DNA of 22,780 nt from CAYXEN01 sp964464035 (GTDB lineage Bacteria > Krumholzibacteriota > Krumholzibacteriia > WVZY01). The first letter of the stretch is position 1, and every line of letters starts with the position of its first letter. Shown here one piece after another: positions 1 to 6,767 of this stretch. The stretch lies in NCBI GenBank assembly GCA_964464035.1, contig CAYXEN010000045.1, positions 1-22,780 of the forward strand. Direction: 5' to 3'. Under the pieces are notes generated by a model that was not told where the DNA came from, ran no database searches, and worked only from the letters and a program-made list of their open reading frames with translations. A program made the translations under genes and the position numbers.

Positions 1-81
1 GCAGCGGGTGGCGGCGATCCGGGGCCCCCGCCGCGCGCAGCGCCAGCGAGCACGGTGGGGTGGGATCGCCGACAGGACCCG
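1..81. repeat. Dispersed repeat, copy A (left end)
   Basis: This 81-base segment matches 22701-22780 at about 89% identity: 8 substitutions, all transitions, and one single-base gap. Its first 18 bases also match 22543-22560 exactly. Copy A can form an 8-bp stem between 13-20 and 63-70, but copy B does not preserve it. No protein-coding function is apparent, and I do not recognise the family. Confidence 0.85.
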
Positions 82-362
82 CGGCACTCCGGCTGCGAGC
101 CCCAGGCAGCAGCCGAGGCGCCGGAACAACCGGTATTCATGTGCAATTTGCATCAACTCCTAGAAAATGCATTCCGATTTATCAGAAAGACATCGCCGGC
201 GGCGGAGCGTCGCCTCCAACTGGCATTCCTACAGGCACTTAACTCCAATGCAAACCCGGCCGATCAGTCCTCCGACTGGTACGTGATTCGCTTATGCAGA
301 CTCCGTCAGCTACAAGCAAAACATGAGATTCCAGACCGCCGACCAGATATACAAGGAACGTG
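82..362. other. Non-coding stretch between repeat and first gene
   Basis: No credible gene is seen. A 7-bp stem-loop pairs CGGCTGC (90-96) with GCAGCCG (109-115). The rest is lower in GC than the repeat and has no convincing sigma-70 or sigma-54 promoter. The promoter of the TPR operon that starts at 363 should lie here or beyond the left edge. The last bases hold the ribosome binding site AAGGA (353-357). Confidence 0.6.
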
Positions 363-2423
363 ATGGACGACAAACTCAACTCGATGCTGGGCAAGATCCA
401 GGGACTCAAGAGCAAAGGGCATCTCAAGAAGGCCCTCGACAAGCTCGAGAAGCTGATCGCCAAGCACCCCAAGGAAAGCTCCCTCTACACAGAGGCCATA
501 GACACGGCGCTCGAAGCCGGGGAATCCCTCAAGGCCTGTCAGGCCTTCAAGCAGGCCTACGCCCGCATTCCATCCGAGAGAAACAACATGTGGGCTTTCG
601 CGAAGGAGAAAGTCAAGAAGTGCAATGATCCCGTCTTCGCGAAAACCCTTCTCGACCTCGCCATCAAGCAAAGAGACCTGGGCTCGGCGAGAGACATCCT
701 GAACGACATCGACAAGAGCACCACGAACGAACTTCTCAAGAGAAACCGCGTAAAGAAGCAAACCCTTCTTGCCGCTTCGCACGGGGATCCGGGGCTCAAG
801 GGAGACCTGTTGACGAACGTCTACGCCGAAGCGCTCTTCGCCATGCGGCTTGGGCGCGTGCGTGAAGCCTCCGCCATCCTGGTCGAGATCCTCGAAAGGA
901 AACCCGACGAGCGTGAAACGATGGAACCCTTCATATCCCGGGCGGAGAAGAGCTTCGAGGGAGACGCCGGCATCGCCTATTGCCTGGGATGCTGCCGGCT
1001 CCTGGCCGGACAAGCGCAAAAGGCGCTGGAACACTTCACAAAGAGCATGAGAATCGGGCCGGCCATGCTTGATCGGATCGCAGAAAAACTGGCCGAGATA
1101 AGCGAGTCGGGAGACGCGCCTTCCCATGAGACCGATCTCGTCCTTGCCGAGGCGCTCCTTCGCAAGTCGGAATACGCCGAAGCGGTCGAGGTCCTCTCGA
1201 AACTGCTGGAAGGCAAGCCCTCCATGGCCAACCGCGTGGTGGATCTCCTTTGGAGCTTCACGGAGAACAACCCGAGTGAACCGGTCCTTGAATACATCAT
1301 CGTGGAGGCCGCCATCATCGCAAAGCAATACGGTCGTGCAATGGAAAGGCTCGAGGCGCTATGCGAAGACGAGGACACGAAGGCGGATGCCATGGCCTGG
1401 CTGGAACGAAAATTCAACGAATGTTTCCTCCCGCCGAAGCTTCTTCTCTACTACGGCGAACTTGCGTTGAACGAGGGATTGATCGACAGGGCGCTCGAAT
1501 CCTTCGAGTGCGTCTCCGAACTCTCGCCGGCCGATCTTCCCATGATAAAGGGAATCGTGGAGAAACACCGCGACGCCGACCCGAAGATCGAGGAGTACTT
1601 CCAGAGCATATCCGACTCCACGCCGGAGCCGCCCGCCGCGGGAGAATTCGCCATCGAGCACTTCGAGAAGAGCGAATTCCACATTGAAAAGAACGAAGCG
1701 CCGGGATTCGAAACGAGCACCGCGGAGCCTTTCGTGAAGGACGAGGGGATCTTCTCCTCTACGCCATCGCACGGCGGATGGATCGAAAGAAACGACGCCA
1801 CGCCCACGAGCAAAGAAACGACTCCTCCGCGGGAAGACCCGAAGCCGCATGGCGCCGATACAGGCGCGACCGACTCCTTGGAGGTCGGCGGCGGTGTTGA
1901 AGAAGAGGCGCCCCTTTCCCCGGCAGGCGAAGCCCCCAACCCTGCAACCGATTCGCAAAGGGAGGACCCACCCCGACCGCGCAAGACCGCTCCGGATCCT
2001 TCCATCCAAGAGCACGAATCGTTCCGCGCGATAGAAGAAGCGTTGATGGAGGGGAACTTCGGCAAGACCAGGGAGCTCCTGTCCTTCGTCCCCAGGAACG
2101 CGAAGGAAGCGTGCAAGCGGATGATCCTGACCGCAAGATACTACATGCTTCGTGAAATGCCATTCGAGGCGCTGGCCGCGCTGAAGTCCATTCGCCTGGA
2201 GGACCTAGAGTCGGAGGACAAGCGCGAGGTCCTGATCAAGCTGGCGAATTGCTACCGTGAACTGCACATGTACGAGGCCGCCCAGACTACACTCTTGAGG
2301 CTGGCCGGTGAGTGGCCGGGGCAAGACAACGTAGAGAAACTCATAAGACGCAACTATTCCGATTATCTCAGTGAACTGGCCGAAGGGGCCGTCACGCTGG
2401 AGAAATCCAGCAGAATCTTCTAA
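363..2423 (+). CDS. TPR-repeat scaffold-type protein with a disordered central linker
   Basis: The 686-aa predicted cytoplasmic protein has no signal peptide or membrane segment. Residues ~1-415 are helical pairs of TPR type (for example the stretch around residues 8-40). Residues ~418-545 are rich in Pro, Glu, Asp, Ser and Thr with no predicted fold. Residues ~550-686 return to TPR-like helices. There is no catalytic motif, so a scaffold or adaptor role is inferred from the repeats alone. ATG at 363 is preferred because AAGGA (353-357) sits 5 nt upstream; an adjacent GTG at 360 is possible. It ends 25 nt before the next TPR gene on the same strand, so the two are probably co-transcribed. The exact partner or process is unknown. 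Confidence 0.88.
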   Translation: MDDKLNSMLGKIQGLKSKGHLKKALDKLEKLIAKHPKESSLYTEAIDTALEAGESLKACQAFKQAYARIPSERNNMWAFAKEKVKKCNDPVFAKTLLDLAIKQRDLGSARDILNDIDKSTTNELLKRNRVKKQTLLAASHGDPGLKGDLLTNVYAEALFAMRLGRVREASAILVEILERKPDERETMEPFISRAEKSFEGDAGIAYCLGCCRLLAGQAQKALEHFTKSMRIGPAMLDRIAEKLAEISESGDAPSHETDLVLAEALLRKSEYAEAVEVLSKLLEGKPSMANRVVDLLWSFTENNPSEPVLEYIIVEAAIIAKQYGRAMERLEALCEDEDTKADAMAWLERKFNECFLPPKLLLYYGELALNEGLIDRALESFECVSELSPADLPMIKGIVEKHRDADPKIEEYFQSISDSTPEPPAAGEFAIEHFEKSEFHIEKNEAPGFETSTAEPFVKDEGIFSSTPSHGGWIERNDATPTSKETTPPREDPKPHGADTGATDSLEVGGGVEEEAPLSPAGEAPNPATDSQREDPPRPRKTAPDPSIQEHESFRAIEEALMEGNFGKTRELLSFVPRNAKEACKRMILTARYYMLREMPFEALAALKSIRLEDLESEDKREVLIKLANCYRELHMYEAAQTTLLRLAGEWPGQDNVEKLIRRNYSDYLSELAEGAVTLEKSSRIF

Positions 2424-2448
2424 GCCCGGATTGCAGGAGGAAGAAAAA

Positions 2449-3945
2449 ATGAAAATCTGCCCGTTCATTTCTCACATGCTAGGCAACGACAACTCAGCCA
2501 TTCTGACCATTGATCCGGCCCTGAGGGGAGCTTCAACGGGATCGAACAAAGTCGACAAGGAAAACATCGTGATCCTCGGCTACGACGAGGGGCAGGGACA
2601 AGCCGCTGCACAAACGGCGGTCGAAGAAGCCGCGGAACACGGAGACTCCCACCTCTTCTGCCTCAAGGACTCCTGCCGGTTCTACATCAAGGAGACGGAA
2701 GACTGCACTTTCGACGCGATGCTCTCGCTCCTGCAATCGCAGCCGAACACGGGCAAGGGCAAGTCGAAATCCGTTTCAAAGCCCGACCCCAAGCTTCTCA
2801 AGGAAGTCGAGAAGGTATGGAAATTCCAGACCAAGAGCGTCTCTGAGCTCTTGTCGCACATGGGTGACACGGAGAAGAAGCAAACCAAGACCGTCAACGA
2901 GCTCAAGAAGGATCTCAGCGCCAAGTTGGACGAATTGCGAAAGAGCATCTCGGCGGTGTCGTCCAAGTCGAGCTCCGAGGATCTGGAAGCGTTGAAGCAA
3001 AGCATCGAATCCCTGCAAATACGAATATCGGAGAAGGACGAGAGTAACGAGAACTTTTCCGCGATGATCTCGGAAATGATCCTCAACCTCGAGGACACCG
3101 TCAAAGAAGTCAAGTCCAGGACGGAGGACCTCTCCCGGAGCTTGACGGAGACGATGAAATCGCTCCCGGAGGGAGATGCCATGCTCAAGGCGTTGGACGC
3201 CGTGATCGAAAAAATCGACCAGGCGGCGAAGAAGGACCCCTCCGCGGAAAGCGGACAAATCGAATCGCGTCTCGAAGAAATCGTTCGAGCGCATGAAGAA
3301 GTGATGGAGAAGATATCGTCCTGGCGCTCTCAATTCGAAGAACGCCTGGAACAACTCGTAGAGAAGCAGGAAGGCTGGGAGAAACGGCTCGAGAGAATCA
3401 CCGAAGGCCAATCGGAACTGCTCGAGTATCTCAAAGAGGACGCCGCGAGAAGAAAAGAGGAACAGAAGCGATCCGACAAGAAGGAAGCCAAGCTCCTCAA
3501 CAATCTCGGAGTCACGAGTTTCCACAACGGCGCCTTCGAAAAGGCCAAGGAGCAATTCCTCAAGGCCGTAGAACTCGACCCGGAGTTCGCGGAAGCGTAC
3601 AACAACCTGGGGCTCGCATGCACGGAAATGGGCCAGGAAGACGAAGCCACCGAAGCCTTCAAGAAGGCGACCGAACTCAACCCCGACATCCCGGCGGCCT
3701 ACAGCAATATGGGCTACTTATTGCACAAACGAGGAAAGTACGAGCAGGCGATCGAGATGTACAACGAATCCCTCGGCAGGAACACCAACAGCAGCTCGGC
3801 GTACACGAACCTCGGCAATGCGTATTACAAGCTGGGTAAACACGACAAGGCTCGCAAAGCCTGGGAGAAGGCTCTCGAGATAGATCCCGGCAACGAGAAA
3901 GCCAACCTCTATCTCAAGCGGCTGTTGGCTGAGAAGACGAGATGA
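2449..3945 (+). CDS. Four-Cys N-terminal domain, coiled coil and four TPRs
   Basis: The 498-aa protein starts at ATG 2449 with a strong AGGAGG (2435-2440) 8 nt upstream. An upstream in-frame start at 2371 would overlap the previous gene and is not favoured. The N-terminal ~95 residues carry Cys4 (in MKICPF), Cys71, Cys76 and Cys86 (C-x4-C-x9-C), a pattern suited to zinc or an iron-sulfur cluster; the ligand is unproven. Residues ~110-345 are highly charged, heptad-like coiled coil. Four canonical TPRs follow at ~347-380, 381-414, 415-448 and 449-482, each with the usual N-N-L-G / A-x-x-x-F-x-K-A pattern. There is no signal peptide. It is the second gene of the TPR unit and converges with the cold-shock gene 7 nt away. 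Its function is unknown, but the architecture suggests a metal-binding or redox-sensing head on an elongated protein-interaction stalk. Confidence 0.9.
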   Translation: MKICPFISHMLGNDNSAILTIDPALRGASTGSNKVDKENIVILGYDEGQGQAAAQTAVEEAAEHGDSHLFCLKDSCRFYIKETEDCTFDAMLSLLQSQPNTGKGKSKSVSKPDPKLLKEVEKVWKFQTKSVSELLSHMGDTEKKQTKTVNELKKDLSAKLDELRKSISAVSSKSSSEDLEALKQSIESLQIRISEKDESNENFSAMISEMILNLEDTVKEVKSRTEDLSRSLTETMKSLPEGDAMLKALDAVIEKIDQAAKKDPSAESGQIESRLEEIVRAHEEVMEKISSWRSQFEERLEQLVEKQEGWEKRLERITEGQSELLEYLKEDAARRKEEQKRSDKKEAKLLNNLGVTSFHNGAFEKAKEQFLKAVELDPEFAEAYNNLGLACTEMGQEDEATEAFKKATELNPDIPAAYSNMGYLLHKRGKYEQAIEMYNESLGRNTNSSSAYTNLGNAYYKLGKHDKARKAWEKALEIDPGNEKANLYLKRLLAEKTR

Positions 3946-3952
3946 GGCCGTT

Positions 3953-4180
3953 CTAGGAGGCGTCTTCCTTCTTCTCGGATACTTTCACCACGCCCGTGGC
4001 TTGGAGTCCCTTCGGACTTTCCTTTATCTCGAACTCTACCAGTTCTCCTTCGGAGAGGGTCCTGTAACCCTCACCTTGAATCTCGGAGTAATGTACGAAG
4101 ATATCCTTGCCCGACTCCTGTTCGATGAAGCCGAATCCCTTGTTGTCATTGAACCATTTTACCTTACCAGTAACGCGCAA
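3953..4180 (-). CDS. csp: Cold-shock domain protein (CspA family)
   Basis: The 75-aa, single cold-shock domain OB-fold binds single-stranded RNA and DNA. RNP1 is KGFGFI (residues 14-19) and RNP2 is DIFVH (26-30); the opening TGKVKWFN is typical of the family. Length is close to the usual 65-75 aa with a short charged C-terminal tail. The start is TTG (4178-4180): the protein aligns from its second residue and AAAGGAGGAG (4197-4188) lies 7 nt upstream, with no in-frame ATG nearby. The gene has its own strong promoter (4310-4338), a ~123-nt leader and an intrinsic terminator just before the ribosome binding site, which points to control by premature termination. CspA-family proteins are known RNA chaperones and antiterminators, so autoregulation is plausible. 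Confidence 0.96.
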   Translation of the reverse strand: MRVTGKVKWFNDNKGFGFIEQESGKDIFVHYSEIQGEGYRTLSEGELVEFEIKESPKGLQATGVVKVSEKKEDAS

Positions 4181-4303
4181 GATGAGACTCCTCCTTTGGA
4201 ACGTGAAAAAAACCGCCGGCCTGCTAAAGACCAGCGGATCTAACGAAAAACAAGGATTGTTGAGACGATAGAACTACCAGTACTAGCCGACCATTTCCAA
4301 TAC
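4181..4303 (-). promoter_or_regulatory. Cold-shock mRNA 5' leader (putative attenuator)
   Basis: If transcription starts about 7 nt after the -10 box, the leader is ~123 nt. It contains an intrinsic terminator (4206-4237) and then the ribosome binding site (4188-4197). An upstream segment, GGTCGGCT (4292-4285), can pair with GGCCGGC (4221-4215) using two G-U pairs. That would disrupt the terminator stem and may be an antiterminator. Long structured leaders are typical of cspA-type genes. The two-state model is inference. Confidence 0.6.
4206..4237 (-). terminator. Intrinsic terminator inside the cold-shock leader
   Basis: On the minus strand CCGCTGGTC (4237-4229) pairs with GGCCGGCGG (4221-4213) in a 9-bp stem with two G-U pairs. 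The loop is 7 nt (TTTAGCA), and the stem is followed at once by seven U (4212-4206). It lies between the promoter and the start codon of the cold-shock gene, so it would terminate most transcripts before the coding region unless read through. Confidence 0.8.
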
Positions 4304-4309
4304 CGACTT

Positions 4310-4338
4310 ATTATACCCCAAGCTTTCCGATGCGTCAA
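4310..4338 (-). promoter_or_regulatory. Sigma-70-type promoter of the cold-shock gene
   Basis: The -35 box is TTGACG (4338-4333) and the -10 box is a perfect TATAAT (4315-4310), with a 17-nt spacer. This is the best sigma-70 match in the window. The -35 region overlaps a short palindrome, CGTC-AA-GACG (4333-4342). Expected start is near 4303. Confidence 0.88.
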
Positions 4339-4558
4339 GACGTAAGTTGCATTCACTTGCACCGGGCTGCGATCGTCTTTTTCGAGGAATCGAAGGGAAG
4401 CATGGGAAACTTTGCAGCTAAGTTGCCACGCATTGCTTGCGTTCTACCAAACATGCCCGCCCCCGCGGAACCCTCCCGTTCGACGGCCGAACCTCGCGCT
4501 GTAAGCCGTTACTACGCAACCTGTTCGCTGGACGCCTCGCTTTTTCGATACCCGATCC
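4339..4558. other. Divergent intergenic region between csp and FHA operon
   Basis: Together with the csp leader and the two promoters, this is part of a 447-base stretch without a gene (4181-4627). I see no ORF with a credible start and no RNA gene here. It is the natural place for upstream binding sites of an enhancer-binding protein acting on the sigma-54-type promoter at 4559-4575, but I cannot point to a clear inverted repeat. Confidence 0.45.
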
Positions 4559-4575
4559 CTGGCATAGAATTTGCC
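4559..4575 (+). promoter_or_regulatory. Sigma-54-type (-24/-12) promoter of FHA-phosphoesterase-kinase operon
   Basis: The sequence CTGGCATAGAATTTGCC matches the consensus YTGGCAC-N5-TTGCW, with GG at 4561-4562 and GC at 4573-4574 separated by the required 10 nt. The only mismatch in the core is T for C at the end of the -24 element, plus C for W after the -12 element. The predicted start is near 4586, about 42 nt before the TTG start codon at 4628. Such promoters need RpoN and an ATP-driven enhancer-binding protein. Confidence 0.7.
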
Positions 4576-4627
4576 CGCCGAGTCTATACGAGGTCACACG
4601 GAAAGCGAAGATCCGGAGGCGAGACGA

Positions 4628-6007
4628 TTGAGCATAACTCTTCCTCATATAAGAGTAATCAATAAGATCGACGATTTCACACCGGAAAAGATCGACGATG
4701 TCATCCGGGATTGCGTCGCTCTCAGCGCGAAGAAACCGTGCTATCTCGAAGCGGCGGACGGAACCGTCCAATACTTTCTGTTTTTCCGGGAGAGACAGAT
4801 CTACTCGGCCGGAAGAATCGAGAAGCAGCAATTCATGAACATCACTATCAGGGATTTCCTGCTGGGCAGCACGAAGCTTCATTTTCCGAGATTGACTTCG
4901 TATGAAGTGAACAACAAGATTCTTCACTCCATCCTGATTCTTTTTCAGAAAAAACCATCCCTGCAGATCGTCACTTCGCTGGTCGACGTGGACAAGCTCC
5001 TCGACAAGATCGAGGAGGAAAAGAAGAGCTGCATCGTCAGCGCATGGCAGGAAGGTTTCCTCGCTCTGCTCCGCTACGAGAAAGGAGAGGTCACGGCCCT
5101 CTGTCATGAACAATCGTCGCTCCTACCGAAGGAGGAGACGTTCAGAGACGATTTTCTGGTGAAGATCTACACGCTCAGCGCGGAGAAACAGCTCTACATC
5201 AGCCTGTACGAGGATCTTCTCGTCAAGTTCGCCTCCGACGCCAAGCTCATCGACGATTCCTTCGAGGGCAGCTTCTGGAATCTCTTTCTCTCCAAGCCTC
5301 CCGTCATGGTGCTCAAGCTCAAGGACAAGGAGCTGGCGAGGTTGGCGCTCGAGAAACCGGTCACGAAGATCGGAAGAGGCCAGGACAACGACATCGTGAT
5401 CGACAACCTCGCGGTATCCAGGCTGCACGCGATCATAGAGGAGGACAAGGGGAGCTATTTCATCAAGGATTGCGACAGCCTGAATGGAACGATGGTGAAC
5501 GGCAGGAAGATAGACAGGACGCGGCTCGGCTACGGGGACGTCATAACCATCGGAAAGCATGAATTGGTTTTCGAAGAACAGAGCGGCAAGGCTCCAGGCG
5601 CCAATTTCCCCGAAGAGGAATTCGATCAGACGTTCATAATAACTCCCTCGCAGCGCGACCGGATGAAGGAGAGGCAAGAGAAGCACCTCGATGCACGGGA
5701 CGCCGTAAAAGGGTCGCAACCGGCCGCTCCGCGCCTGCTCGAAAAGAACCGCAGCGGGGACAAGGTCATCGAGCTCTCGAGCCCCAGCTTGATCATCGGC
5801 AAGGGAGACGAGGCCGACATACCCATAGGCGGCTGGTTCGTCGCCGAACAGCACGCGGAGATAAAACGAGTCGACGGGCAATACGTCATACGTCACTTGA
5901 GCGGCCTCAGAAAAGTCACGGTCGACGGACGGCCGGTGAACGAATCCGTTTTGAAGCCGAACACCCGTATTCGGATCGCGAACCATGAATTCATTTTCCT
6001 CGAGTAA
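4628..6007 (+). CDS. FHA-domain protein with duplicated N-terminal module and two FHA domains
   Basis: The 459-aa protein has no signal peptide. TTG at 4628 is chosen because GGAGG (4615-4619) lies 8 nt upstream; in-frame codons further up overlap the -12 promoter element. Residues ~36-65 and ~133-162 are two similar blocks (Cys, two hydrophobic strands around a Gly turn, then a Gly) that suggest an internally duplicated sensor or adaptor module; I do not recognise it. FHA 1 (~227-316) has the phosphothreonine-binding residues G249-R250, S264-R265-x-H267 and N286-G287. FHA 2 (~378-459) keeps the fold and an initial GKG but lacks the SRxH and NG residues, so it probably cannot bind phosphothreonine in the standard way. 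It is the first gene of an operon with a phosphoesterase and a Ser/Thr kinase, so it is likely a phospho-reader for that kinase. Confidence 0.92.
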   Translation: MSITLPHIRVINKIDDFTPEKIDDVIRDCVALSAKKPCYLEAADGTVQYFLFFRERQIYSAGRIEKQQFMNITIRDFLLGSTKLHFPRLTSYEVNNKILHSILILFQKKPSLQIVTSLVDVDKLLDKIEEEKKSCIVSAWQEGFLALLRYEKGEVTALCHEQSSLLPKEETFRDDFLVKIYTLSAEKQLYISLYEDLLVKFASDAKLIDDSFEGSFWNLFLSKPPVMVLKLKDKELARLALEKPVTKIGRGQDNDIVIDNLAVSRLHAIIEEDKGSYFIKDCDSLNGTMVNGRKIDRTRLGYGDVITIGKHELVFEEQSGKAPGANFPEEEFDQTFIITPSQRDRMKERQEKHLDARDAVKGSQPAAPRLLEKNRSGDKVIELSSPSLIIGKGDEADIPIGGWFVAEQHAEIKRVDGQYVIRHLSGLRKVTVDGRPVNESVLKPNTRIRIANHEFIFLE

Positions 6008-6028
6008 ACGACATCCAAGGAGAGCAAG

Positions 6029-6760
6029 ATGCGATACGCTTTGATATCGGACATCCACGGCAACCTGGAAGCACTCGAATCCGTGCTCGCGTTCATAGAC
6101 AAGCTCGAACCATGTCATCTGCTCTGCCTTGGCGACACGGTGGGCTACGGCGCCGACCCCGAGGCCTGCCTGAACAGGATAAGCTCATCGGCGGAAATGA
6201 TACTGGCCGGCAATCACGACCTCGCCGCCGCGGGCGTGATCCCCTGCAACGATTTCAACCCGATAGCGAGAAAAGCCATAGAATGGACCAAAGAGATGCT
6301 GACCCCGGAGGAGAAGGAGATCCTGAGCAACCTCCCCCTCGTCTACATAGACGGCGAATGCTTCTTCACTCACGGATCGCCCCTGGAGCCGATGCAATTC
6401 AACTACGTGAAGATGCTGGATGAAGTGGGCGAGATATTCTCTTCGATCGGCCAGAAGTACTGTTTCGTCGGACACACGCATCTTCCCATCATGGTCGAAA
6501 TGAACAACAAGACGGGCAAGATGAGAATAATAGAGGGGAACAGGGTCTCCACCTCGGGCGACAAACGCTTCTTCGTGAACGTCGGAAGCGTCGGGCAGCC
6601 CCGGGACAGCAATCCCGACGCCTGCGCGGTCATATTCGACGAGGACGAGGAATTCATCGAATTCGTGAGGATTCCCTACGACATATCCACATCGCAAGGG
6701 AAGATCCTTTCACATGGGCTCCCTTCTTATCTGGCCGAGAGACTCTTGCTGGCAAGGTGA
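6029..6760 (+). CDS. Calcineurin-like metallophosphoesterase
   Basis: The 243-aa cytoplasmic enzyme belongs to the YfcE/MJ0936-like group of dinuclear metal phosphoesterases. The metal-binding motifs appear in order: SDIHGN (D8, H10), GDTVGYG (D36), GNHD (N62, H63), THGS (H115) and GHTH (H149, H151). The PPP-type GDxxDRG and GNHE motifs of classical protein phosphatases are absent. The substrate is therefore open: phosphodiester, nucleotide or phosphoprotein. The start is ATG at 6029 with AAGGAG (6017-6022) 6 nt upstream. It sits 21 nt after the FHA gene and 7 nt before the kinase gene, so co-transcription is very likely. That position makes it a candidate phosphatase opposing the kinase, which is inference from context. 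Confidence 0.93.
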   Translation: MRYALISDIHGNLEALESVLAFIDKLEPCHLLCLGDTVGYGADPEACLNRISSSAEMILAGNHDLAAAGVIPCNDFNPIARKAIEWTKEMLTPEEKEILSNLPLVYIDGECFFTHGSPLEPMQFNYVKMLDEVGEIFSSIGQKYCFVGHTHLPIMVEMNNKTGKMRIIEGNRVSTSGDKRFFVNVGSVGQPRDSNPDACAVIFDEDEEFIEFVRIPYDISTSQGKILSHGLPSYLAERLLLAR

Positions 6761-6767
6761 GGTAGCT

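Noticed and set aside
55..363. Small open frames in the left repeat and the following region
   Set aside because: They start inside the repeat, lack ribosome binding sites and show no conserved features.
4343..4426. Direct repeat TAAGTTGC in the csp-FHA intergenic region
   Set aside because: Two copies of an 8-mer within ~450 bases are expected by chance and are not symmetric or phased.
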